DNA of 64,000 bases, taken from contig NZ_KB898874.1 of the NCBI RefSeq assembly GCF_000377905.1, forward strand, positions 372,001 to 436,000, read 5' to 3'. This document shows positions 53,840 through 61,801 of this stretch, piece after piece. A model generated the notes under the pieces. That model did no database searches and was not told the DNA's origin. It saw nothing but the letters and a program-made list of their open reading frames with translations. The stretch is from Thioalkalivibrio sp. ALMg11 (GTDB lineage Bacteria > Pseudomonadota > Gammaproteobacteria > Ectothiorhodospirales > Ectothiorhodospiraceae). Each line of letters starts with the position of its first letter. Positions within the stretch are counted from its first letter, which is position 1. The position numbers and the translations under genes are program-made.

Positions 53840-53960
53840 TGAGCTCGATGTACCGTATGCAGGCCGGAAGGCACGTCGCCGTTTGCACTGGGCTGGACCC
53901 TGTAGCGCCCTTTCCATGGGGTCCTGGCGGTCAATGCCTTCATTATACGGCCCCTGTTCC
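53840..53960 (-). pseudogene. Second, badly decayed RAYT (REP-associated transposase) fragment
   Basis: On the minus strand, MKALTARTPWKGRYRVQPSA and GLHTVHRAQC align with the RAYT segment MKALAARATRYRNR...LWEGRYKSS...YLLACMRYIELN. About 100 bases remain, with internal deletion. It lies beside the larger RAYT pseudogene. Confidence 0.65.
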
Positions 53961-54004
53961 GGCAACCGCTGAGCTCGAGCCCCGCAACGAGTGCACATGG
54001 TTTG

Positions 54005-54035
54005 ATATCGAAAACGGGGACAGATTTATTTTCTC
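54005..54035. repeat. RAYT-associated GGGGACAGATTTATTTTC motif
   Basis: AACGGGGACAGATTTATTTT flanks many Y1-type REP transposase genes and is found here immediately downstream of the RAYT pseudogene. This is recognition from memory, not a search. Confidence 0.45.
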
Positions 54036-54719
54036 ACGCCCGGCGTGATGACGGGCGGCCAGGTCGGCGGCGCTCAATGCGGCAGCCGATGATCTGTTCC
54101 ACCGCGTCCACGAACCGCTGGTTGCCCGTGAGCTGGCCGCGCTGCAGGGCCTCGCGCACCAGCGACAGCTCCTGCTCCGGTACGCCCTGCTCCACGAAGC
54201 GGGTATAGCGTGCACGCCGATCGGATTCGTTGTCTGCCAGGTCCAAGTACGCCGGGTCCAGATCGATCCAACGATCCTCCTCGCCGATACGCTGCCGGTA
54301 ACTGGACCAGGCGTAGTCACCGGCTACTGGCACCATGCGCGCCCGCACCGGGTTCAGTTCGATGTACCGCGTACAGGTACCTCTCTAGTCTGCACCGGAC
54401 TGGACTTATAACGGCCTTCCCACAAGGTTCCCGAACGCCCCTCGACGCGATTGCGATACCGCGTCGCACGGGCCGCTAACGCCTTCATCAGACGACCCAT
54501 GGCGGCCACCTCCTCGCCGGGGCACAACAACAGATGCACGTGGTTCGTCATCAAGCAGTACGCATACACCCGGATGTCCAGCGCACTGCTCAGCTCCCGC
54601 AGATCCTCCAGGTACCGCTCGTAATCCTCGGCCCCGGCAAACACCACCTGCCGATTATGCCCGCGCTGCACCACATGGTGCGGCATATGCGGCAACACCA
54701 CTCGCGCCATCCTTGGCAT
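54034..54719 (-). pseudogene. REP-associated tyrosine transposase (RAYT), frameshifted
   Basis: The first part (from MARVVLPHMPHHVVQRGHNR, start about 54710) has the HUH motif TNHVHLLL and the helix MKALAARATRYRNRVEGRSG with the likely catalytic Tyr. After SSPVQT the frame is lost. The second part resumes with the conserved ELNPVRARMVPVAGDYAWSS in another frame and ends at 54034. A small deletion near 54375 explains the shift. RAYTs mobilise REP/REPIN elements, several of which occur in this window. Confidence 0.88.
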
Positions 54720-54787
54720 ACCTTCTCTCCTGAATCACACCCGCCGCATCCCACCGCCTGAACTGAACCGCCCCGTTAGTTAATTCA

Positions 54788-56197
54788 TCATGCCTCCACC
54801 AGGCGACAGACATCCTCGACCGGATCGGAAAAATAGCTCCGCGCTGACCCTTTTGGAAGGGATTCGATACAACCCGCCAATTCCTCGCCACTTTGCACAG
54901 CGTGTGCATCTCCATCATCCAGCAACGATTGGAAATACGAGCCCGCACTGGGCAAGCGCAGCATCGCAACCTTGCACCCACCCAAGAGACTCTCCACCAT
55001 GGCTGTCGAACACACCCCGAACACCACACTCGCCTGATTGCAGGCCTGTCCCAAGGACGTCTCCTTTTCGAATTGAATCAACCCACCAATGTCGCCGCCG
55101 AGACTCTGCAGGTACGAACTAAGACTGGAAACGCTCTCGCTGGGATGAGGCCGAACAACGATTTCCCAATCCGGTCGCAAGCGAGAAAACACAATGACGG
55201 CCTCCATCAGCTTCGCTGCCACAGATCCCTGAGAAAGCACCAGCAGCCTCTTTTCGCGGCGAACACACCCTTGACCTGTGTGGCGCATCGACGTTTCTAT
55301 ATACGGTGCCCCCACCGCGTGCACCATGCATTCCCGCGGCAACGCCGTATCGCGATGCCAAGCGCCACCCCAAGTCAACAGATGGTCGGCAAAATAAGGC
55401 ACCTGTGCCCAGCCCCGATAATCGTATGCCAAGTGGCCTCGATCCATTGAGCCGTGCTGGAACTCCGCAACGGGAATACATCGCTCCTGGGCTGCCGCAA
55501 TCGGACCCTCTAGCCCGTAGCCAGCGACCACATACAATGCTCTCGGCTGCGTTTTCCAAAACAGCGTACGATACATTGCTCGCTCCGCCAAAAACCCCCG
55601 AACCACCCGAAGAACCTGCTCATCCAACGACCAACCATCAGTCACCAAGTCTGTACCCAGCCGTTGCTGAATAGAGCGAATGCGGGTTTTGTCGCCCTCA
55701 TCAAAGCGTACCCGGCGAAATTGCCGAGCAATCCATCCCAGCCTAGCCATCACGTCATAGTCCGCAGCCCCGGGCAACGGAGCGGGATCCAAAGGCGAGG
55801 TACGGTCAAGCACAAGACTTCGCGCTTCGATCTGGCCAAGCCAAGCTCGCGCCGATATCGGATCTACCAGCCGATCGCCCATCGAGTGCTTACGGCTGTG
55901 TGGGATAATGATACGGTCCGTCTTTCCCCGACTCGCTCGATAGGGATTACGCTTGATGAACCGCCCAGGGAATTCCTTGACCAGCTGGGCCTTTGTCTTT
56001 CGCAAACGTTTCGCTTCCGGATGCGCATCGCCCGCCAGGCCGTGATCCATCCTAAACTGACGAAATAGCGTAAATCGCACCAGCTTCCAGACATAGACCC
56101 CATTGATCTGCCAGCTTGGGAGATCCAGATCTATCTCCATGCGCTCAAACTTCTCCAGCGCCTCATAGAACGACGTAATACCTTTAATACGCTTCAC
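54788..56197 (-). CDS. GT-B fold surface-polysaccharide transferase (family uncertain)
   Basis: A 469-residue soluble protein. The sequence has the look of capsule-type GT-B transferases: PVAEFQHGSMDRGHLAYDY, VGAPYIETSM, RLLVLSQGSVAAKLMEAVIV and WEIVVRPHPSESVSSLSSYL, then CSTAMVESLLGGCKVAML. Because SpsF-, SpsE- and SpsG-like genes lie directly upstream, it may transfer their nonulosonic acid from its CMP donor. That role is inference from context; no conserved sialyltransferase family is firmly recognised. Confidence 0.65.
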   Translation of the reverse strand: MKRIKGITSFYEALEKFERMEIDLDLPSWQINGVYVWKLVRFTLFRQFRMDHGLAGDAHPEAKRLRKTKAQLVKEFPGRFIKRNPYRASRGKTDRIIIPHSRKHSMGDRLVDPISARAWLGQIEARSLVLDRTSPLDPAPLPGAADYDVMARLGWIARQFRRVRFDEGDKTRIRSIQQRLGTDLVTDGWSLDEQVLRVVRGFLAERAMYRTLFWKTQPRALYVVAGYGLEGPIAAAQERCIPVAEFQHGSMDRGHLAYDYRGWAQVPYFADHLLTWGGAWHRDTALPRECMVHAVGAPYIETSMRHTGQGCVRREKRLLVLSQGSVAAKLMEAVIVFSRLRPDWEIVVRPHPSESVSSLSSYLQSLGGDIGGLIQFEKETSLGQACNQASVVFGVCSTAMVESLLGGCKVAMLRLPSAGSYFQSLLDDGDAHAVQSGEELAGCIESLPKGSARSYFSDPVEDVCRLVEA

Positions 56198-56381
56198 CTC
56201 GAAAATGGCCGACCTTTATACTGACGACAGTGTCCAGGCTTAGCGTCGCTCGCCGGTCATAAGGCTTACGCCCCCGCGCGCACGCTGCCACCATTAGATA
56301 AACAATTACGCCAGTTTCTTGGCAGACCGTAAACGGAACTTCACAGGGCGACTTACTACTAGACACACCCTAATGGCCTAA

Positions 56382-57062
56382 TTAAACTTTCCTCGCCGTG
56401 AAGGTTGGCGCTTCCCGATCCAGAAGCGCCCAATAAGGATCAACAGAAATGTTCCCTTTTTCTACTAACCGTCCCAACCGCAACCGGTCCTCCGCGTTGT
56501 CTAGTGTTAGGCGCAAGTCACTATCGTCCCGGCGTTGTTCAATCGAGAGTGTTTCGATCTCCGACGCCAACCGGTAGAGATGCTGCGTAACGTGCTCCAC
56601 TTCTTTTTTCTGCGCGTGGCGCGCGAACTCACGATAAAGTTCCGAGTCCACCCACTCCACAGCCACCCCATAAGGAAAACGCCGCTCAAAAAGATTACTC
56701 ACAAGACGATAGCGACCCATGCGCTGCATCGCCCAAACGGCCATGCTCGGCTCGAAAAGAGGCGAATCGGCGTTCAGCCGAAGAAAGCATGTTGCCTCAG
56801 TTTCAGTAATCGCCTGTAGAGTCCGCGTAATTAGATCGTTGGCATCACCTCGGATCACTCGTAGACCCCTTTCCTTAGCATGGCTAGCCAGCCCATCGTC
56901 CACAGGTCGAGCGCTTGTTAACAACGCCCATCCATCAACTGGAACTCGGCGGGCGCGATCACAGACTATATCCAGGACCGCACGCCCACCAAGCGGTAAA
57001 AGAACCTTGCCAGGCAGGCGGTGCGAATCGGTGCGGGCATAAATAAAAACAAACCTACGCAT
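56382..57062 (-). CDS. SpsF-like CMP-sugar cytidylyltransferase
   Basis: A 226-residue cytidylyltransferase (SpsF/CMP-KDO synthetase-like). It opens MRRFVFIYARTDSHRLPGKV, the family's IXARXXSXRLPGK nucleotide loop, and has CFLRLNADSPLFEPSM with the metal-binding Asp. It should activate a nonulosonic acid with CTP. It lies three bases after the SpsE-like gene. The 184 bases downstream to the next gene hold nothing clear. Confidence 0.85.
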   Translation of the reverse strand: MRRFVFIYARTDSHRLPGKVLLPLGGRAVLDIVCDRARRVPVDGWALLTSARPVDDGLASHAKERGLRVIRGDANDLITRTLQAITETEATCFLRLNADSPLFEPSMAVWAMQRMGRYRLVSNLFERRFPYGVAVEWVDSELYREFARHAQKKEVEHVTQHLYRLASEIETLSIEQRRDDSDLRLTLDNAEDRLRLGRLVEKGNISVDPYWALLDREAPTFTARKV

Positions 57063-57065
57063 GTC

Positions 57066-58172
57066 TCACCCCGAAACAGACCCTGTGCCATCGCCCATCC
57101 CTTTTTCCTCCATCTCCCGGCCCCAGTACGATTGGGCACCTTCCCAATTCGACTGCACGATACGCGCCGACGAGGCATCAATACCCAAGGCCGCATAACG
57201 GGAAACCGGCGTTTGAAGGCGTGACCCAATCAGATCTGCCAGACCATTGAAAGAACATTCCGTACTCGGTCGCACAAAAAGCAAATCTTCTCGTTTAAGA
57301 ACATGCCCTTCGGGCAGCACGCGGGCGGCGTAAACACCACGCCTTGCGCGAAGTTTCGTAATTTGCTCTTGCGCGGACCCCTCATTAGCCGGACGCGCAA
57401 GGCTAGCCGCACCATCACGCAAGGTCTGTACATATGAAGCCAACTCAGGACCATCAAGCGCGTGCGCATGATCAAATCCGGGCAGATCCCGATCGGTTGT
57501 AAAATGCTTCTCGAAGAATTCAGCGCCGTGCGCCAACGCCATCCCAGCCGAAACCTCACCTCTCGTATGATCCGAATAGCCTACTGGTACGCCAAAACAC
57601 CGACTCAGCATTGCGACTCGCTGAACATTGGCATCTCTCAGCGCACAGGGATAGGCAGAAACACAATGCATCAAACGAAGCTCGGTACCGGGATGTGTGG
57701 ATTGCACAAAATTGACCATGGCCGCGATCTCCTCGAGCGTGGCCATCCCGGTGCTGACAATCACCTGTCCAAAAACGTCACAGGCTCGACCAATCAGCTC
57801 GTGATTGGTCAAGTCGGTCGAGGCGATCTTCACATATGGCGCGCCAAGCCGGCCCAATAGGTCCACCCCTTTTTCGCAAAACACCGAGCCTGAAATCGAG
57901 ATGCCTCGCTCATGAGCATATCCCCACAGATCCGACCACTCGGCTTCGGATAGCTCTTCACTCTTCCGCTGCCTAAAAACCGGATTATCCACATAGCCAA
58001 CCCCGTTGAACAATTGGGGCAGATACAGCCCTTCAGAAAATATCAACTGAAATTTAACCGAACTAGCCCCAACGTCGGCCGCTAGATCGACCAACGTTTT
58101 CGCACGCTTGATCGATCCATTGTGGTTGCTACCGGCCTCGGCAATAATTTCAGGCATTGCTATATCAGTCAT
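57066..58172 (-). CDS. NeuB/SpsE-like nonulosonic acid synthase
   Basis: A 368-residue TIM-barrel enzyme with a C-terminal SAF (antifreeze-like) domain. EIIAEAGSNHNGSIKRAKTL, SSVKFQLIFSEGLY, YVKIASTDLTNHELI, FEKHFTTDRDLPGFDHAHAL and SLYAARVLPEG-like VYAARVLPEGHVLKREDL are family blocks. It condenses a 6-carbon sugar with phosphoenolpyruvate to a 9-carbon acid. Its ATG overlaps the PseG-like stop by four bases. Confidence 0.92.
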   Translation of the reverse strand: MTDIAMPEIIAEAGSNHNGSIKRAKTLVDLAADVGASSVKFQLIFSEGLYLPQLFNGVGYVDNPVFRQRKSEELSEAEWSDLWGYAHERGISISGSVFCEKGVDLLGRLGAPYVKIASTDLTNHELIGRACDVFGQVIVSTGMATLEEIAAMVNFVQSTHPGTELRLMHCVSAYPCALRDANVQRVAMLSRCFGVPVGYSDHTRGEVSAGMALAHGAEFFEKHFTTDRDLPGFDHAHALDGPELASYVQTLRDGAASLARPANEGSAQEQITKLRARRGVYAARVLPEGHVLKREDLLFVRPSTECSFNGLADLIGSRLQTPVSRYAALGIDASSARIVQSNWEGAQSYWGREMEEKGMGDGTGSVSG

Positions 58173-59140
58173 TTAGGGTAATCTCCTGCGCTCAGTAAAT
58201 CCACGATGCGTCCAACCAAGGATTCGCCGGAATTGACACCGACGTTGTGCAAGGCCGATTTGTGCATCTCTTCCAAACTTCTGCGATCACTCAACATTGA
58301 TATCAAACTCGCGGGCTCAAAAGGAGCACGCGGAATGAGTTTTACGGATCCCGTATCAACTAAAGCAGTATTTTTCCCACCATCGCTAGTCGCACTAAGT
58401 GAGAAGGCAGGAATGCCTTGCGCAACCGCCTCGGCCAACATCACTCCCTCGCCGCCTAGAAACACATTCGCTGGTCCCAAAAACACCCAAGGTCTGCGGG
58501 TGCTTTGGGTATGCATTAGTTTCGGACCATAATCAGGAAGCACCTCCGGGATACGCCGATCCAACAGGCGTATTTCGTCCAATCCACGCACCCAAGACAG
58601 CTCCCCAAGCAACCCATTTAAATCAAACCTGTCATCCCCGCCCGAGAGACAGATACCCAAAGTCAGCGAGGCATAGTCCCGCGGCTGCGCCCTAAGCCCC
58701 CGGGCCGTGATAAAGCCAAACGCCAAATCGGTGACTAACTCCGATTGGTCCGGCAGATCCCCTCGCAGTTTTTCGGGTGCCTCGCGCACCAGCGCATGCG
58801 TAGCAAGATCGGCCCTGTCGCAGACCGGCGAAATTAGAATACGAAGTGAAAAGTCAGCTAGCCAAGTAGCGGCGGCATCGGGGATAGACACTGCATCAAT
58901 TACTACAGGGCCAGGACCCGAATGAAAGAAGGAATCGCCACCCAATCCCAATGCTGCGGCTTCCTCCTGTCCAAGGGTATCGGCGTCAAGACGAACACGA
59001 GCAGAAATCCCTTTCTCTGCCAGTCCGCGTATCACCGCGGCACTCCGGAACAGATGCCCTAACCCGACGTGCGATCCGGCCTGGACATAAAAGGTGACGG
59101 GATTGGGTGGCGCGGACAGGATGGAGGCCTTGTTATTCAC
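58169..59140 (-). CDS. SpsG/PseG-like nucleotide-sugar hydrolase
   Basis: A 323-residue GT-B-fold protein with YVQAGSHVGLGHLFRSAAVI, the GXGHXXR motif of PseG/SpsG, and GGEGVMLAEAVAQGIPAFSL near the C-terminus. PseG removes UDP from the precursor sugar before the synthase step. It forms a coupled trio with the SpsE- and SpsF-like genes, as in the sps clusters. Confidence 0.85.
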   Translation of the reverse strand: MNNKASILSAPPNPVTFYVQAGSHVGLGHLFRSAAVIRGLAEKGISARVRLDADTLGQEEAAALGLGGDSFFHSGPGPVVIDAVSIPDAAATWLADFSLRILISPVCDRADLATHALVREAPEKLRGDLPDQSELVTDLAFGFITARGLRAQPRDYASLTLGICLSGGDDRFDLNGLLGELSWVRGLDEIRLLDRRIPEVLPDYGPKLMHTQSTRRPWVFLGPANVFLGGEGVMLAEAVAQGIPAFSLSATSDGGKNTALVDTGSVKLIPRAPFEPASLISMLSDRRSLEEMHKSALHNVGVNSGESLVGRIVDLLSAGDYPK

Positions 59141-60240
59141 CCTCCACGTACGCCTTTCATCAGGTACTGCTCCATCATCACCTTAAAGTCGGCGAAACTC
59201 TCAAATTGGCTTTTTTCGATCCGGCCCCACTCTTGGTCCAAGACCGCATGATCGTTTTTCGTATAACCACCGTTTTGAACCTGAGCCATCATCTCTTCAC
59301 TAAAATTGTGACCCATCTGAACCATATCCAGGTAAGCCCCCGAAATCCCCAGATCGTCGAATAATGATTGGGCACGCTCATCGTATACGACATTTATTGT
59401 TGGCGTTCCAAACGAGATAGCTGGCAAAGTCGCATGTAACCGGTAACTGACTACCATCTTGGCCTGCCGCAATAAAGCAAGATACAGATAAACATCGTTT
59501 GTATAAATCGAATCGACGTTTTTTGTGTAACGAAACGATGCCGCAAAATCGAGATCTCGGCTGTCATTGCAAAGAATACGAATTCGCTTGTGACCTGCCT
59601 TTCTCAATCGGTCAATCACCGCCTCAATATGGTCTTGGATGCGAGCCTGAAAGCGGTAAGGAACGTTCATCAATCCTGGGGTTCGCACGGAAATTAGCGT
59701 GCCCACATCCTCGGTTTCAGGAAGAACGGGCAACCTGTCGGCATAACGATTCACGTTGATGGTGGGGCACCACCCCAGCCGATCACGAGCATCAATGGAC
59801 CGGAGATAATGGTGTGTCGCGCTATCACGCGAAAGGGACATATCTGCCCGAGACAGCAATGCTTTCAGCTTACTATCGTCTATTACATCCGAACGCTCAG
59901 TCAGCCGACCATACCGATCATATATTCGGCCACGTGAATTAGAGAACAACATTAGAGGCGGATTCAGCGCTCGCAACGCGCGCGCATCGACGTCAATCTC
60001 GTCATTTTCGTAGAGATTGCCGCCGCCGACAATTACGCCGTCCGCAAAACGATTTATATCATGCACTGTAGCAGACGTAAGGCCGGCCTTGGCCGTGCTT
60101 TCGTGTTTGGATGTTGCCGGATATTCAATTACAGAAACAAGCCTACCGAACACCTCATACAGCATGTGCCTGAGGGCAAAATGAATAGCGTTATTTCCAA
60201 CATTATACCCCAGCGGGCGAATATTCACGATCGTGTACAT
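59137..60240 (-). CDS. Polysaccharide pyruvyl transferase family protein
   Basis: A 367-residue protein of the PS_pyruv_trans family: NVGNNAIHFALRHMLYEVFG at the N-terminus, GVIVGGGNLYENDEIDVDAR, and the C-terminal MVVSYRLHATLPAISFGTPT with VVYDERAQSLF. Members add pyruvate ketals or act as unusual transferases on surface glycans. Lower GC than the core. It overlaps the PseG-like gene by four bases. Confidence 0.88.
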   Translation of the reverse strand: MYTIVNIRPLGYNVGNNAIHFALRHMLYEVFGRLVSVIEYPATSKHESTAKAGLTSATVHDINRFADGVIVGGGNLYENDEIDVDARALRALNPPLMLFSNSRGRIYDRYGRLTERSDVIDDSKLKALLSRADMSLSRDSATHHYLRSIDARDRLGWCPTINVNRYADRLPVLPETEDVGTLISVRTPGLMNVPYRFQARIQDHIEAVIDRLRKAGHKRIRILCNDSRDLDFAASFRYTKNVDSIYTNDVYLYLALLRQAKMVVSYRLHATLPAISFGTPTINVVYDERAQSLFDDLGISGAYLDMVQMGHNFSEEMMAQVQNGGYTKNDHAVLDQEWGRIEKSQFESFADFKVMMEQYLMKGVRGG

Positions 60241-60276
60241 TTACTCTCCTTCAGGAACATTTACAGCAACGCCTCT

Positions 60277-61269
60277 CTAGTTTTCCAACTGGCTGAGCAT
60301 CCTTTTAGATTCCCACTCCAGACTATGTCTAACAATAACATCTAGGTCGTCGTACTGAGGTTTCCAGTTAAGCGCACGCCGCAAAGCACGGGCATCCGCA
60401 ACAACTTCGGCCAAATCTCCGGGCCTCGCCGGGGCGACGTTTACTGGCAACACCTCCCCCGTAGCGCGCTCTACGGCATGGATTACGTCACGGACACTAC
60501 TTCCACGTCCGTATCCACAATTCAAAGTGGAATTATGCGCAGGGCCATCTAAGCTTTTCAGCGCCGAAATATGTGCCTGAGCCAAATCGCTAACATGAAC
60601 GTAGTCACGAACGCCGGTACCGTCAGGGGTAGGCCATTCCGTTCCAAAGATCGTCAGCGTCGATCTCGCGCCACAAGCAACCTCCGCGGCAACCTTGATA
60701 AGATGTGTGGCCGCCGGTGTCGATTGGCCAGAACGACCCATCGGATCGGCGCCGGCAACGTTAAAGTACCGTAAGATTGTAAAGTCGACATCGCCCGCCA
60801 CCGCCATGTCGCGCACCATTCTTTCGGCCATTAGTTTGGAGGCCCCATACGGTGATACAGGATCCGGATTTTCGTGCTCGGAAATCAGAGAGCGACCTTC
60901 TGGGTTGTAGACGGCCGCGGTAGATGAAAAGATGAGGCGACGCACCTTGCCAGCCTGCATTGCTTGCAAGAGCGTTAACGTACCGAGAATATTGTTTTCG
61001 TAATAACCTAGCGGATCCATCACAGAATCCGGTACCACGGTAGATGCGGCGCAATGAATGACAGCCTCAACACCGTACTCCACCATAAGGTCCGCCAGTT
61101 TTTCTCGATCACGCAAATCCACCCGCTCAAACGCTGCGCCTGCTGGGACGAGCGCGCGCAATCCGGTACTCAGGTTGTCAGCAACGACAACGTCGCTACC
61201 GTCGTCTAAAAGTGCCAGGGCTATGTGACTTCCTATATAACCCGCTCCACCGGTAACAAGGATACTCAT
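60277..61269 (-). CDS. galE: UDP-glucose 4-epimerase
   Basis: A 330-residue SDR. MSILVTGGAGYIGSHIALAL binds NAD, FSSTAAVYNPEG and SPYGASKLMAERMVRDM contain the catalytic S and YXXXK, and GDLAEVVADARALRRALNWK is the GalE C-terminal block. Interconverts UDP-glucose and UDP-galactose (or the N-acetyl forms) for the polysaccharide. Confidence 0.95.
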   Translation of the reverse strand: MSILVTGGAGYIGSHIALALLDDGSDVVVADNLSTGLRALVPAGAAFERVDLRDREKLADLMVEYGVEAVIHCAASTVVPDSVMDPLGYYENNILGTLTLLQAMQAGKVRRLIFSSTAAVYNPEGRSLISEHENPDPVSPYGASKLMAERMVRDMAVAGDVDFTILRYFNVAGADPMGRSGQSTPAATHLIKVAAEVACGARSTLTIFGTEWPTPDGTGVRDYVHVSDLAQAHISALKSLDGPAHNSTLNCGYGRGSSVRDVIHAVERATGEVLPVNVAPARPGDLAEVVADARALRRALNWKPQYDDLDVIVRHSLEWESKRMLSQLEN

Positions 61270-61299
61270 GGCATGTTTCCCTTCTCATAGCTAGAATCT

Positions 61300-61774
61300 A
61301 TCGAGGCCTACGGACACTCGGTTCGCAACGACGAATCGCGTGTCCGTCGCTAGCTTGGTGCCACCTTACCGGTTGATGGGCCTAGCCGCCTTGCCGGCGG
61401 AAAGCGCAATCATCATCTGAACGCCCCTTGCCCAACGCTGCGTGTATGACGTCTTGGGCGCCATGGACCTTGGGCTTCACACACTCAAAGGAGTTGTATT
61501 AGCCGGACGCGACGATCTTAGAGGCGGCTGCGTGGGTCACGTAGCCGCCTCCGTCAAGTGCGCAGTAGACACTTTCGCGGGAGCGCACGTCGCCAAGGAA
61601 GAAACGCACGCGCGGATCGCCTTCGAACTTGTTGGCCATCTCCCACTGCTTCATCTCGTCGCGCGAGAAGATCATCACTCGCCTGGGGTTGTATCGCTCC
61701 AGGAGCATGGGGATAAAGGTATGACCGAACGAGCCCGTGCCGCCGGTTACCAAGATGGATGAGTCATTGAACAT
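61300..61774 (-). pseudogene. Decayed pseB (UDP-GlcNAc 4,6-dehydratase, inverting)
   Basis: The first 91 codons are intact: MFNDSSILVTGGTGSFGHTF, VMIFSRDEMKQWEMANKF and FFLGDVRSRESVYCALDGGG. After YVTHAAASKIVASG comes a stop. Beyond it the PseB sequence is still readable on the minus strand with stops and frame changes: YNSFECVKPKVHGAQDVIHA, then KAARPINR-stop-GGTKLATDTRF. So a full pseB once stood here. It would have been the first step towards pseudaminic acid, feeding the PseG- and NeuB-like genes. Confidence 0.85.
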
Positions 61775-61801
61775 GAGTCGACTTTTCCTTTTCGACGATC
61801 G

